Shown here piece by piece: positions 8,808 through 17,126 of a stretch of 62,301 nucleotides of DNA. Each line of letters starts with the position of its first letter. Positions within the stretch are counted from its first letter, which is position 1. The notes under the pieces are model-generated. The model was given only the letters and a program-made list of their open reading frames with translations, did no database searches and was not told the origin of the DNA. Origin of the DNA: a bacterium (GTDB lineage: Bacteria > Chloroflexota > Dormibacteria > UBA8260 > Bog-877). Made by a program: the position numbers and the translations under genes. The DNA lies in the NCBI GenBank assembly GCA_021791345.1, contig JAJYWT010000151.1:1-62301 (forward strand). The letters are read 5' to 3'.

Positions 8808-9125
8808 TCAGGTACCCGGGGCCTGCGGGGAATCGATCAGACAGGAGCAAAGGCCGAACTCCCAAAGGGCGGAACAGACCGATATCCGCCGTAGGAACTG
8901 CTGCCAGTCACCTTCCTCAAGGGCCAGCCAGCAGGCCTCCTCGCCCAGTTGAAGGCCGCGCCACACAAGGTCGCCCAGGCGGCCCGTCGGCATCCACTCA
9001 GCATCTCTTCGCAGTTGCCGCACGAGCTGTTGGTGCCGCGGGTCGCCCGCCACCGACTCCAGCTCGCCGAGCCTAAGCGAGAGCTCCCCAGACAGATACT
9101 GCCTGGTCACTTCCCCCATCTCCAC
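8808..9125 (-). CDS. Small uncharacterised protein
   Basis: 105 residues, acidic, predicted helical ('RQYLSGELSLRLGELESV', 'RGLQLGEEACWLALEEGDWQQFLRRISV'), with three Cys near the C-terminus. It lies 78 bases downstream of the acs gene on the same strand and converges on the TehA-like gene. Composition and frame use look coding. GTG 9125 and ATG 9119 are both possible starts. I do not recognise a family, and no cofactor motif is convincing. It could be a small regulator of the acs transcript or a passenger. Confidence 0.55.
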   Translation of the reverse strand: MEMGEVTRQYLSGELSLRLGELESVAGDPRHQQLVRQLRRDAEWMPTGRLGDLVWRGLQLGEEACWLALEEGDWQQFLRRISVCSALWEFGLCSCLIDSPQAPGT

Positions 9126-9203
9126 AGCGGCTGCGCGCCATCACCGTCCTGCGGACCCCGGCCCGGTGGGCTGGTGCTGCCCCCTTCTAGGTCAGCAACC
9201 CGC

Positions 9204-11321
9204 TCACTCTACCTGCCCGAAGGCCTTGATCTCCTCCGTCTCTTCCGCACTGAGTTCTCGCGGTGCCTGACCGCTGCTCAGCTTCTGGCTCTGGACATGG
9301 TGGCGGATGTCGTCCACGATCTCGGGATTGGCCAGGGTGGTGGTGTCCCCCACGTCGGTGAAGTTGGAGATGCCCGCGATCACCCGGCGCATGATCTTGC
9401 CCGAACGGGTCTTGGGCATGTCCGGAACGATCCAGACGTTCTTGGGTCGGGCGATCTTGCCGATTTCCGTCTCGATGGCCATCGAGACCTTCTCCTCCAC
9501 CTCCTTGCTGGCGGCTATCCCTGGCTTGAGGGAGACGTACATCTCCACCGCTCGACCGCGGAGCTCGTCCACAACAGGCACCGCAGCCGCCTCGGCCACC
9601 TCCGGGACGGTGATGGTGGCCGACTCCAACTCCTTGGTCCCCAGGCGGTGGCCGGCCACGTTGATCACGTCATCGACACGGCCGAGGATGCGGAAATAGC
9701 CGTCGGCGGACTGGACCGCACCGTCTCCGGAGAAGTAGGGCCAGTCATGCCAGTCGGTGCTTTCCGGATTCCGGCAGTACTTCTGATAGTAGGTCTGGAC
9801 GAACCGGTCCGGCTGGCCCCAGATGGTCTGGAAGATCCCCGGCCATGGGTTGCGGATGCACATGTTGCCCGCCCGACCGCTTCCCGCCTCCACCACCTCC
9901 CCGTTCTCGTCGTAGATCACGGGGTAGACTCCGAGCACGCCTGGGCCGCAGCTTCCCGGCTTCATCGCCTGAAGGGCTGGAAGGGTGCTCCCCAGGAAGC
10001 CTCCATTCTCGGTCTGCCACCAGGTGTCGACGATCACGGCCTCGCCCTTGCCCACTACCTCGTGGTACCAGCGCCAGACCTCAGGTTCTATGGGCTCGCC
10101 GACCGTGGTCATGTGCTTGAAGTGGTAGTTGTACTTCCCCGGCTCATCGGGGCCGACCTTGCGCAGCATGCGGATGGTGGTGGGGGCGGTGTGGAATATG
10201 TTCACCCCCAGGCGTTCGGCGATGCGCCAAGGCCTGCCTGGGTCGGGATAGGTGGGTACCCCCTCGTACATCACCGAGGTGGTACCCAGCGCCAGCGGGC
10301 CGTACACGATGTACGAGTGGCCGGTGATCCACCCTATGTCGGCGAAGCACCAGTAGGTGTCTTCGGGATGGATGTCCTGGTAGTACTTGGAAGTGCCGGT
10401 GACGTAGGCGAGGTAGCCTCCGGTGCTGTGTTGCGCCCCCTTGGGCCGGCCGGTCGTGCCGCTGGTGTACATCAGGAACAAGGGCGCCTCGGCGGGCATC
10501 GAAACCGGCTCGACCACTGCGCCCCGGTAGCGGGGAAGCAGCTGATCGATGAAGAAGTCTCGTCCCTCCACCATCAGGCTCTTGGATGCGTACTGTCCAG
10601 GATGGCGGCGCCAGACCAGCACCTTGTCGACTTCCTGGCCCTCCTGGCGGGCTCGATCAAGCGCCTGGTCGGCCTTCACCTTGTGGTCGCCCAGCTCGCC
10701 GTTGCGGTAGTACCCATCCATGGTGATCAGGATCCGGCTGCCGGAGTCCGCGATCCTATCTCCACAGGCAGCACCACTGAAGCCGCCGAAGACCTCTGAG
10801 TGAATCACCCCGAGGCGAGCCAGTGCCAGCATGGTCACGGGTAGCTCTGGGGTCATCGGCAGGTGGAGGGTGACCCGGTCACCGGTCCTGACCCCAGCGA
10901 AGTCCCGTAGCAGGGCGGCCAGCTCATTCACCTGCCGGTACAGCTCCTGATAGGTGATGGCGCGAGTCTCCTCCGCCTCCGGCTCCGGGACCCAGATGAT
11001 GGCTGCCTTGTTGCGCATGGTCGGGAGGTGCCGGTCCACGCAGTTGTAGCAAGCGTTGAGTTTGCCGCCCACGAACCACTTCCAGAAGGGCGGGTTGCTG
11101 GTGTCAAGGGTGGTGTGCCAGTAGGAGTCCCAGGTCAGGAGGTCGGCGTACTCCTTGAAACACTCGGGGAAGCGCTCCTCTTTGAACCTTTCCAGGATCG
11201 CCGGGTCAGCCGCGTTGGCCTGCCCAATGAACCGGGCAGGAGGCTGGATGTACTCCTCCTCCCGCCAGTGGACCGCGATCTGAGCCTCTGATACCTGAGC
11301 CGAGTCATCTGCCACTGCCAT
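9204..11321 (-). CDS. acs: Acetyl-CoA synthetase (AMP-forming)
   Basis: Activates acetate to acetyl-CoA through acetyl-AMP in the cytoplasm. 705 residues, slightly longer than the usual 650. ANL-superfamily motifs are clear: P-loop-like 'YTSGTTGRPKG', 'DTWWQTENGG' with the Trp that limits the pocket to small acids, and C-terminal 'KTRSGKIMRR' with the lysine that is commonly acetylated for control. The ATG at 11321 has GGAGGGG just upstream. The C-terminal extension after 'VGDTTTLANPEIVDD' is long and charged. A second, divergent copy lies at 50001-51965 beside acetate transporters. Here the neighbours are folE, PfpI and DUF488 genes, so this copy may serve a different condition. Confidence 0.95.
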   Translation of the reverse strand: MAVADDSAQVSEAQIAVHWREEEYIQPPARFIGQANAADPAILERFKEERFPECFKEYADLLTWDSYWHTTLDTSNPPFWKWFVGGKLNACYNCVDRHLPTMRNKAAIIWVPEPEAEETRAITYQELYRQVNELAALLRDFAGVRTGDRVTLHLPMTPELPVTMLALARLGVIHSEVFGGFSGAACGDRIADSGSRILITMDGYYRNGELGDHKVKADQALDRARQEGQEVDKVLVWRRHPGQYASKSLMVEGRDFFIDQLLPRYRGAVVEPVSMPAEAPLFLMYTSGTTGRPKGAQHSTGGYLAYVTGTSKYYQDIHPEDTYWCFADIGWITGHSYIVYGPLALGTTSVMYEGVPTYPDPGRPWRIAERLGVNIFHTAPTTIRMLRKVGPDEPGKYNYHFKHMTTVGEPIEPEVWRWYHEVVGKGEAVIVDTWWQTENGGFLGSTLPALQAMKPGSCGPGVLGVYPVIYDENGEVVEAGSGRAGNMCIRNPWPGIFQTIWGQPDRFVQTYYQKYCRNPESTDWHDWPYFSGDGAVQSADGYFRILGRVDDVINVAGHRLGTKELESATITVPEVAEAAAVPVVDELRGRAVEMYVSLKPGIAASKEVEEKVSMAIETEIGKIARPKNVWIVPDMPKTRSGKIMRRVIAGISNFTDVGDTTTLANPEIVDDIRHHVQSQKLSSGQAPRELSAEETEEIKAFGQVE

Positions 11322-12048
11322 GGTGCCCCTCCGGCGCGAACGCCCACTTCCCCTTATGAGCGGTAAGTATATTCAACGTTCCAGTTGGCTGTCGAGGAGC
11401 GCCGCGCTCGGCAAGCTCCCTCCTCATCTTGGAACCCGTCGTGGTAGACGGACCGGGCGGGTCCGCGGGCGCTGGAGGACGACCGTAGACCAGGGTCTCC
11501 CCGACGACAGCTGCACCTGCGGTTGGGACGTGCGGGCTCAGGTGCCCACGATGATCGAGGTGCAGCACAGGGATGCCACGCACCAGCACCAGATAATCCG
11601 CAAGGAGACGCCGATGACAGCGCCACCACAGAGTTTCGGCGCACATGACCGCCGTTGTCCGGTGTCTCGCTCCCTCGACCAGCCGATCCACCGACGCGAG
11701 GAAAGTCGGGGTCTCCATGTAGTCGGCGTAGGAGCGGAAGGCTGGGTGGCGGAGACCGAGGTGGGCTGAGTCGGGCTTGCCCCGCCGAAATCCGCCGAGA
11801 CCGGGCTCCCAGCGGTAGCCTACCCCGGCGAGTGGCAACCACTCCTCGAGGGGTTCGCGACTGAATTGTGGGTTGTGGCGGCTCCCGGGGACGCTGCGGA
11901 TGTCAACCACGGCCTGCACCCGAGCCTCCTCCAACAGTTTGAGGAACTCGGACTCCGTGGCGGTTCCGTGGCCCACGGTCAGCAGCGAGGGTGAAGCATG
12001 GGCGGCGCCTTCCACAAAGGAGGGCTCACCCCGGTATGTCGCGACCAT
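11305..12048 (-). CDS. DUF488 family protein
   Basis: 247 residues. The N-terminal two thirds match DUF488: 'LLTVGHGTATESEFLKLL', 'VVDIRSVPGSRHNPQF', and the later 'MCAETLWWRCHRRLLADYL' Cys/His block. The family is widespread and has no settled function. The last 60 residues are Pro/Gly-rich and look disordered. The 3' end overlaps the acs start by 17 bases, so the two genes are probably co-translated. ATG 12048 starts 18 bases after the PfpI-like gene. The function is unknown; Cys in 'MCAE' and 'WRCHRR' could bind metal. Confidence 0.88.
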   Translation of the reverse strand: MVATYRGEPSFVEGAAHASPSLLTVGHGTATESEFLKLLEEARVQAVVDIRSVPGSRHNPQFSREPLEEWLPLAGVGYRWEPGLGGFRRGKPDSAHLGLRHPAFRSYADYMETPTFLASVDRLVEGARHRTTAVMCAETLWWRCHRRLLADYLVLVRGIPVLHLDHRGHLSPHVPTAGAAVVGETLVYGRPPAPADPPGPSTTTGSKMRRELAERGAPRQPTGTLNILTAHKGKWAFAPEGHHGSGR

Positions 12049-12066
12049 CCCCTGATCCCGCGGGGC

Positions 12067-12729
12067 TCAATCGGTACCTCTACCACTAACGCGCCTTACC
12101 TCGTAGGCGTCCAGATACTCCATGACCCGGGCGACCTCCTCGATAAGGGCAGGCTCGAAGCCTGCCCTTTCCAGTAGGTGGAAACCCAGCTCCATGCCCG
12201 AGCTGATCCCCGCTGCAGTCACGATCCTCCCGGCGTCCACGACCCGATCCCGGCTGATCAGGGCCCGGGGAGCCAGGCTCGCCAGCCGGTCGATCGGGAC
12301 CATGCCCCGCTGACTGAGCTCCTGGGGGTCACCCTCCTTCCGGGCGGTGGCGGCGAGTCCGTCGAGCAGGCCCATCTGGGCGTAGACCCACGGCCCCGTG
12401 CACAGAGCGGCCAGGATGGTGGTCTCCGGCAGGGCTCGGATGTACTGGTGCAGCCTGCGGTTGTACATCTCCTGGCGCGTACCGGCCCCGCCAGGGATGA
12501 GGAAGGCGTCCATCGCGGGGTCATCGGCAAAGCAGTAGTTGGGCAGCACGGTGAACCCTGCTTGAGCCACCACCGGGCGCATCGACTCGGCGATGAGGAA
12601 CACGTCCAGGCTCGGCTCCCATCGCCGGGCCACCGAGAAGACCCCGAACGGCGCGGTGAAGTCGACGATTTCCGCCTCTTCGAAGACATAGATGCCGAGC
12701 CGGAAGCCCCGGGGGTCTTTGTGACCCAT
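12067..12729 (-). CDS. DJ-1/PfpI (class I GATase-like) family protein
   Basis: 220 residues with the DJ-1/PfpI fold signature: 'IYVFEEAEIVDFTAPFGVF' at the start, 'DAFLIPGGAGTR', and the nucleophile elbow 'ALCTGPWVYAQMGLLDG', where Cys is the predicted active residue. The family includes transcription-factor-like amidase domains, isonitrile hydratases and glyoxalase-type enzymes; I cannot choose between them. No DNA-binding domain follows, so it is a stand-alone enzyme domain. I start it at ATG 12729 (AGGA seven bases upstream) rather than 12831, which would overlap folE and add a low-complexity leader. Confidence 0.88.
   Translation of the reverse strand: MGHKDPRGFRLGIYVFEEAEIVDFTAPFGVFSVARRWEPSLDVFLIAESMRPVVAQAGFTVLPNYCFADDPAMDAFLIPGGAGTRQEMYNRRLHQYIRALPETTILAALCTGPWVYAQMGLLDGLAATARKEGDPQELSQRGMVPIDRLASLAPRALISRDRVVDAGRIVTAAGISSGMELGFHLLERAGFEPALIEEVARVMEYLDAYEVRRVSGRGTD
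12145..12169. other. Perfect 11-bp hairpin inside the PfpI-like gene
   Basis: AAGGGCAGGCT (12145-12155), a three-base loop, then AGCCTGCCCTT (12159-12169). The stem is perfect and lies about 80 bases before the 3' end of the PfpI-like coding sequence. No T-run follows on either strand beyond TTT. It may reduce readthrough into the downstream genes or may be a coding coincidence. Confidence 0.35.
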
Positions 12730-12800
12730 TGGTCGGTCCTGTCCCGGTTGGGATCCCCGGACCCGTCCTGCATCCAGTGGTCGACCTCGTGCCACGGTCC

Positions 12801-13466
12801 TCACGGCTCCGGCAACGCAAGTCGCCCGCACAGGCTGAGGAACTCCCGGCGCAGGCCAGGGTCCTGGTCGTAGCTCCCCCGCCAGAACGTAGTCTTAGTG
12901 CTCGACTGCAGTTCGCGGACCCCTCTCATCTGCGTGCACATGTGGGTGCCGTCGAGGTACACCGCCACCCCATGGGCGTGAAGCGTCGTGTCAAGGAAGT
13001 CGACGATTTCCTGGCCCAGGCGCTCCTGGACCGTGAAACGACGCGCATAAAGGCGGACCACCCGGGTCAGCTTGGAGAGCCCGATGATGTCCTCGTGGGC
13101 GATGTAACCCACGTGCGCCCGCCCGAAGAAGGGCAGGGCGTGATGCTCGCAGAGCGAGAAGTAGGGGATCGGCCCCTCCACCACCTGGGCGATGCGACAG
13201 TCAGGTTCACCCCGGCACTCGGTCGGGAAGGTGGTGATCAGCTTCGGATCCCCCTCATACCCACTGGTGGCGTCGGTGATCGCGGCCAGGAACCGCTCCG
13301 GGGTGCGCCGGGTCCCAGGTCGGTCTGGGGGCAACCCGAGGGCCTCGAAAATCTCGGCGAGGTAACCGTGGAAGCGTTCCTTCTGGGATGGGGTCAGCCG
13401 CGCTCGACGGGGACCCTTTGACTCCGATGGGCCCGGCGGGCCGACCGGCTCAGGCGGCCGTGCCAT
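12801..13466 (-). CDS. folE: GTP cyclohydrolase I
   Basis: Converts GTP to dihydroneopterin triphosphate, the first step of folate and tetrahydrobiopterin-type pterin synthesis. 221 residues. Diagnostic motifs: zinc-site 'SLCEHHALPFFGRAHVGYI', 'GLSKLTRVVRLYARRFTVQERLGQEI', and 'GTHMCTQMRGVRE' with the third zinc ligand Cys. The first 25 residues are a Pro/Ser-rich extension. The start overlaps the regulator gene by 17 bases, so regulator and folE look like one transcript. The reason for a pterin enzyme in this redox-linked operon is not clear. Confidence 0.96.
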   Translation of the reverse strand: MARPPEPVGPPGPSESKGPRRARLTPSQKERFHGYLAEIFEALGLPPDRPGTRRTPERFLAAITDATSGYEGDPKLITTFPTECRGEPDCRIAQVVEGPIPYFSLCEHHALPFFGRAHVGYIAHEDIIGLSKLTRVVRLYARRFTVQERLGQEIVDFLDTTLHAHGVAVYLDGTHMCTQMRGVRELQSSTKTTFWRGSYDQDPGLRREFLSLCGRLALPEP

Positions 13467-14118
13467 CTGCTCGGTCTCCGACTTGAGTCTCCAGGCTGAA
13501 GGTACAGCCTCCCAGTTCGCAATGGGAGGGGCTGACGCGGCCGCGGAGCGGGCTGGCGTCGAGCACTCCCTCGATCAGCCCAGCGTGTAGCGTCGGCACC
13601 AGGGCCCGCTCGGCCGCGCAGGCGTCTCTAAATGCACACCGTTCGACCACTACCCGTCCTGGCGGGTCCAGATGGAGCTGGTCACCGAGGGTGCAGAGGG
13701 GCTCGAGCCAGCCAGCCGAGGCCTCCGGGCCCGGTGCCAGCGATCTTCCAAGCCGCACTGCGCTTGCTCGGACGGCCGCCTGGCCCCGAGTTCCCCACTC
13801 TCCGAGCGCCTCAGAGAGCAGGCGCAGAACGGTGAGCAGACCGTGAGCTGGAGGTTCGGCTGGAGGCGGCTCTGGGGCCAGACGGTAGGTCTTCGCAGGT
13901 CTTCCTCGCGTGCCCCGGCGAAGTCCAGTGACCAGATACCCCAGGGCCACGAGCCTCTCCAGGTGGGTGTAGGCCACTGAGCGGTGCACTCCGGCACCGG
14001 TCACCACCTGGTCGACCGTTCGTGCCTCCGGGTCGCAGTAGAAGGAGAAGAGGATCCCCCTGCGGGTGGGGTCCTGGAGCGCCAGGACCATCCGCTCAGT
14101 CGCCGCTCTGGACTCCAC
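13450..14118 (-). CDS. COG2345/SufR-like transcriptional regulator (regulator 1)
   Basis: About 222 residues. N-terminal winged helix-turn-helix ('LQDPTRRGILFSFY...TVDQVVTGAGVHRSVAYTHLERLVALGYL' region, then basic 'RRGTRGRPAKTYRL' wing). C-terminal Cys/His block 'ERCAFRDACAAE', 'LHAGLIEGVL', 'CELGGC' resembles the Fe-S or metal-binding tail of SufR-like COG2345 regulators. It divergently faces the DUF2231-Rieske gene across a shared promoter with a CAC-N10-GTG dyad. GTG 14118 is preferred; TTG 14136 would lie inside a -10-like TGTAAT. It heads the folE-PfpI-DUF488-acs genes. A second regulator of this class is at 33762-34445. The signal it senses is unknown; Fe-S damage or NO is plausible. 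Confidence 0.85.
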   Translation of the reverse strand: MESRAATERMVLALQDPTRRGILFSFYCDPEARTVDQVVTGAGVHRSVAYTHLERLVALGYLVTGLRRGTRGRPAKTYRLAPEPPPAEPPAHGLLTVLRLLSEALGEWGTRGQAAVRASAVRLGRSLAPGPEASAGWLEPLCTLGDQLHLDPPGRVVVERCAFRDACAAERALVPTLHAGLIEGVLDASPLRGRVSPSHCELGGCTFSLETQVGDRADGTAA

Positions 14119-14125
14119 AGCGGTA

Positions 14126-14156
14126 GTATACTGCAATTACACAATATGAATGGTGT
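14126..14156. promoter_or_regulatory. Divergent promoter with CAC-N10-GTG dyad
   Basis: ACAC (14139-14142), ten bases, GTG (14153-14155). On the minus strand the dyad runs into TGTAAT (14141-14136), a -10-like hexamer for regulator 1. The palindrome AGTATACT (14126-14133) gives a TATACT -10 candidate on both strands. The site therefore can control both the regulator and the DUF2231-Rieske gene. It matches the sites at 579, 27082 and 34457 in spacing and outer bases. Autoregulation is inferred. Confidence 0.45.
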
Positions 14157-15100
14157 CAAAATGGTCAATGGGTCCGATAGCCCATCCCGGGCCGGCAGGT
14201 TTTCTCGTGGGTGAGCCGTGGTTCGACCGGTTGGTCCGGGGCCAGAGCTGGCTGGATCCGGTGGGGGGACGGGTCCAGGCCTCGGTCAAGACGGTCTTCA
14301 CGGCGCTCGGCCCTCCAGGCGGCTACGTCCGCGACCTGCTGCATGGTTCCAAGGGGTTGGGCCATCCGCTGCATCCGGCGATCACGGACCTTCCGCTGGG
14401 TGCCTGGGCGGCGGGGGCGGTGCTGGACTACGCTGCGCACTTCGATCCGAGGTTGGGAACGCAAGCTGGCGATGTGGCCCTGGCCGTAGGCCTCGTGGCT
14501 GGGCTGGCGGCCGCGCTCACGGGCTTGACCGACTCCCAGGACACCTTCGGCCAGGAGTTGCGGGTCAACATGCTGCACGGGCTGACCATGGGAGGGGCGA
14601 TCCTGTTGATGGCTGCCTCCTTGGGGCTGAGGTGGTGGTCCTCGTTCGCGTGGCATCCTCTGGCGCTGGGGCTGTCGACGGCTGGACTAGCGGTCGCCAT
14701 GCTCGGCATGTACGCCGGGGGCCATCTGACCTTCGGCCTTGGGACCATGGTCAATCGGGAAGCGTTCCTGAGTGGCCCGACCAGCCTCACCCGCCTGGGC
14801 AGGAGCAGTGACTTTCCCGAGGGGCAGCTCCGCCGGGCCGATGCCGACGGGATGCAGGTGGTGGTGGCCCGGGTCGAGGGGCGGCTGTGCGCCGTAAGCG
14901 CCGTCTGTTCCCACGCGGGTGGGCCCCTGGACCAGGGGAGCCTCGCCGGGAGGGTGGTCACCTGCCCATGGCATGGTTCGCAGTTTGACCTGAAGGACGG
15001 GAGGGTGCTGCGCGGACCTGCCACCTTCCCCCAACCGTGTTTCGTCGTTTCTGAGCAGGACGGGATTGTCGAGGCGCGGCTCGCCCACCCCGTGCCGTAG
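14150..15100 (+). CDS. DUF2231 membrane protein fused to a Rieske [2Fe-2S] domain
   Basis: 316 residues. Residues about 60-190 form a DUF2231-type four-helix membrane domain ('LHGSKGLGHPLHPAITDLPLGAW', with the typical 'GHPLHP'). Residues about 210-310 form a Rieske ferredoxin domain with 'CSHAGGPL' and 'CPWHGSQFDL', the two Cys-His pairs that bind the cluster. The protein probably carries out one-electron transfer at the membrane; its partner is unknown. ATG 14150 overlaps the dyad site; ATG 14168, six codons later, avoids that and may be the true start. Neither has a Shine-Dalgarno. Stop is 20 bases before a small gene with a strong ribosome site. Confidence 0.9.
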   Translation: MVSKWSMGPIAHPGPAGFLVGEPWFDRLVRGQSWLDPVGGRVQASVKTVFTALGPPGGYVRDLLHGSKGLGHPLHPAITDLPLGAWAAGAVLDYAAHFDPRLGTQAGDVALAVGLVAGLAAALTGLTDSQDTFGQELRVNMLHGLTMGGAILLMAASLGLRWWSSFAWHPLALGLSTAGLAVAMLGMYAGGHLTFGLGTMVNREAFLSGPTSLTRLGRSSDFPEGQLRRADADGMQVVVARVEGRLCAVSAVCSHAGGPLDQGSLAGRVVTCPWHGSQFDLKDGRVLRGPATFPQPCFVVSEQDGIVEARLAHPVP

Positions 15101-15120
15101 GCGGCGAAGGAGGTCTTCAG

Positions 15121-15300
15121 ATGACTGAAGGTGTGCAGCAACCTGACCAGACGAGATCCGCGGAGGTGGCGGTCGACCAAGGGATGCGACGCTGGTATGA
15201 GTCCTGCCCCTGCTGTCTTAGTGCTGCCTACCCCAACGTGAAGCGTGTGCTTGATCTTGAGCGATCGGCGGTTCGGGAGCGGACAGATGGCCAGCGCTAG
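15121..15300 (+). CDS. 59-residue protein with a CPCC motif
   Basis: Short gene supported by a strong Shine-Dalgarno (AAGGAGG eight bases before ATG 15121) and tight packing: it starts 20 bases after the DUF2231-Rieske gene and overlaps the transaldolase start by 14 bases. The product is hydrophilic and has one Cys cluster, 'SCPCCLSAAYPNVKR'. Three Cys are too few for a full zinc ribbon in a monomer, but a dimer could bind metal. I do not recognise the family. It may be a redox or metal-linked accessory to the upstream Rieske protein. Confidence 0.65.
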   Translation: MTEGVQQPDQTRSAEVAVDQGMRRWYESCPCCLSAAYPNVKRVLDLERSAVRERTDGQR

Positions 15301-16414
15301 TACTGCGCCGGCAGGCAACGCGGTCCAGACGCTGGACTGGGTCCTAGCCGTCGGCCAGTCGCTGTGGCTGGACAATCTCAACCGAACGGAACTTCGAAAC
15401 GGGGCGCTGGCTGGGTGGGTGCGGGATCTCGGGCTCAGCGGCCTGACATCCAACCCCTCGATCCTGGCTCGGGCCCTCACTGAGGGCAAGGCGCACGACG
15501 ACTCCCTGGTGAACTTCCTGCGGCGACAGGTCGCCGACCCTCAGGAGCTCGTCTACTCGGTGGCGTTGGAAGACCTGCTCGGTGCTGCGGGCTTGTTCCT
15601 CCCGATCCATCAGCGAAGCGGGGGCGGAGACGGGTACGTCTCTTTGGAGATTCCTCCCGATCTCAGCCACGACTACGACAGGACGCTGGCCTGGGGCCGG
15701 CGACTCTTCGAGCAGGCCGGGATCCCGAACCTCCTTATCAAGGTGCCGGGCACCAGCATCGGACTGGCGGCGGCCGAGGAGCTGATGGCGGGCGGGGTCG
15801 GGGTGAACCTGACCCTCCTGTTCTCGGAGCGGCACTACCTGCAGGCCGCGGACGTCTATCTGCGGGCCCTGGAGAGACGTCGGGCCGCGGGCCTCTCGTT
15901 GGACGTGCCCTCGGTGGCTTCCGTCTTCGTCTCGCGGTGGGATGCTGCGGCCGACCCCGAGCTCCCCGAGCGGCTCCAACACCAGCTGGGCCTGGCCGTC
16001 GCCCGCAGGGTCCTGGCCGCCTATCGAGCGACGCTCGCCAGCCGACGCTGGGCGGAGCTCGAGGCCTTGGGAGCTCTGCCCCAGCGGTTGCTGTGGGCTT
16101 CGACCTCAACCAAGGACGATCGGCTGCCGCCGACCTATTACGCCGCCGCGCTGGTGGCGAAAGGGACGATCGACACGATGCCGGAGGCGACACTGCTGGC
16201 GTTGGCCTCGGGGCCGAAGGGTGGACCCGTCAACGAAGACGTTTCTAAAGCAGGTGCGGTGATCAGTGAGGTGGAGGCCTGCGGGCTGGACATGCGCGCC
16301 CTCGGTGAGTCGCTGCAGGCCGAGGGAGTCGCGCGCTTCGCCCGAGATTGGAAGAATTTGCTGGCCGCAGTTGAGCAGAAGGTGGCGCAGCTGCGCTCGA
16401 GCCTCGCCGGATGA
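15287..16414 (+). CDS. tal: Transaldolase
   Basis: Pentose-phosphate enzyme that moves a dihydroxyacetone unit between sugar phosphates. 375 residues, the long actinobacterial/cyanobacterial type. The N-terminal 'LWLDNLNRTELRNG' and 'GLTSNPSIL' blocks and the Schiff-base lysine in 'NLLIKVPGT' are diagnostic; 'LLWASTSTKDDRLPPTYYAAAL' follows the usual 'WASTGTKNP' core. Start ATG 15287 has GGGAG eight bases upstream and avoids the non-homologous 14-residue leader of the longer frame. It ends in an ATGA overlap with a small zinc-ribbon-like gene. Confidence 0.95.
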   Translation: MASASTAPAGNAVQTLDWVLAVGQSLWLDNLNRTELRNGALAGWVRDLGLSGLTSNPSILARALTEGKAHDDSLVNFLRRQVADPQELVYSVALEDLLGAAGLFLPIHQRSGGGDGYVSLEIPPDLSHDYDRTLAWGRRLFEQAGIPNLLIKVPGTSIGLAAAEELMAGGVGVNLTLLFSERHYLQAADVYLRALERRRAAGLSLDVPSVASVFVSRWDAAADPELPERLQHQLGLAVARRVLAAYRATLASRRWAELEALGALPQRLLWASTSTKDDRLPPTYYAAALVAKGTIDTMPEATLLALASGPKGGPVNEDVSKAGAVISEVEACGLDMRALGESLQAEGVARFARDWKNLLAAVEQKVAQLRSSLAG

Positions 16415-16614
16415 CCGCGCGCCGACCGCCTGCCACACCGCCGGCTGCCCTGCCAGACAGCGGAAATGACGCCCAGACCCTGTCGCCGGAAGGCGCGGAC
16501 GCTAAGTATGATGCCGGGGATCCCGCCTGTTGGGCGGGGCTCCTCTGCCTCGACTGCGGAGCGGTGCTCAGCGAGGGGCATCAGCGGGGATGCCCCAGAG
16601 GCGAGTCCCGATGA
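16411..16614 (+). CDS. 67-residue Cys-rich (zinc-ribbon-like) protein
   Basis: Fits exactly between two genes by ATGA overlaps: its ATG shares bases with the transaldolase stop, and its TGA shares bases with the ATG of the AhpD-like gene. Such exact fit argues that it is translated. The first 35 residues are Pro/Ala/Asp-rich and likely disordered. The C-terminal part is 'CWAGLLCLDCGAVLSEGHQ' then a further Cys, with CxxC spacing like a small zinc ribbon. Function unknown; it could be a metal-binding adaptor for the neighbouring enzymes. Confidence 0.65.
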   Translation: MTARRPPATPPAALPDSGNDAQTLSPEGADAKYDAGDPACWAGLLCLDCGAVLSEGHQRGCPRGESR

Positions 16615-17123
16615 AGGGCGAGCGGGCCGCCAACGGCGCCAGCACCGTCGGCACGGCCGCGGCCGAGCGCACGATCCGGCTGGACTACTCTCGGGTGCTC
16701 CCGGGAGCAGTGGCAGCGATGGCCGGGCTGGAGAGCGTGGTGCACTCCTCGACGCTGGAGCCGGAGTTGCTGGAACTGGTGAAGGTGCGAGCGTCCCAAA
16801 TCAACGGCTGCGGCTACTGCCTGGACATGCACACGAAGGACGCGGCCGCTTTGGGGGTCGAGCCCCAACGGCTGCACCTGGTGGCTGCCTGGCAGGAGGC
16901 ACCCAACTACTCTCTTCGCGAGCGAGCCGCCCTGCGGTGGTGCGAGGCGCTGACGCTGCTGCCGGCATCGGGAGCTCCGGATTCGGCTTTCGAGGAGGCG
17001 GCGGCCAACTTCTCGCCGGAGGAGGTGGTCGCTCTCACCGTGGCCATTGTCGCCATCAACGGGTGGAATCGGCTGGCGGTGGGATTCCGCACCCCCGTGG
17101 GCAGCTACCATCGCAGGGGGTGA
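16611..17123 (+). CDS. AhpD-like carboxymuconolactone decarboxylase-family protein
   Basis: 170 residues. The core 'QINGCGYCLDMHTKDA' carries the AhpD-type Cys-x-x-Cys-x3-His redox motif, and 'ERAALRWCEALTLL' follows as usual for this family. Members act as peroxidase partners or unknown thiol-dependent enzymes. ATG 16611 is chosen for the ATGA overlap; the longer frame adds residues from the preceding gene's other frame. It stands between a Cys-rich small gene and alkA, so a general oxidative-stress role is reasonable but not proven. Confidence 0.92.
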   Translation: MKGERAANGASTVGTAAAERTIRLDYSRVLPGAVAAMAGLESVVHSSTLEPELLELVKVRASQINGCGYCLDMHTKDAAALGVEPQRLHLVAAWQEAPNYSLRERAALRWCEALTLLPASGAPDSAFEEAAANFSPEEVVALTVAIVAINGWNRLAVGFRTPVGSYHRRG

Positions 17124-17126
17124 GCG

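Noticed and set aside
8949..10799. 616-codon plus frame over the first acs
   Set aside because: Antisense to a clear acetyl-CoA synthetase; Gly/Val/His-rich shadow.
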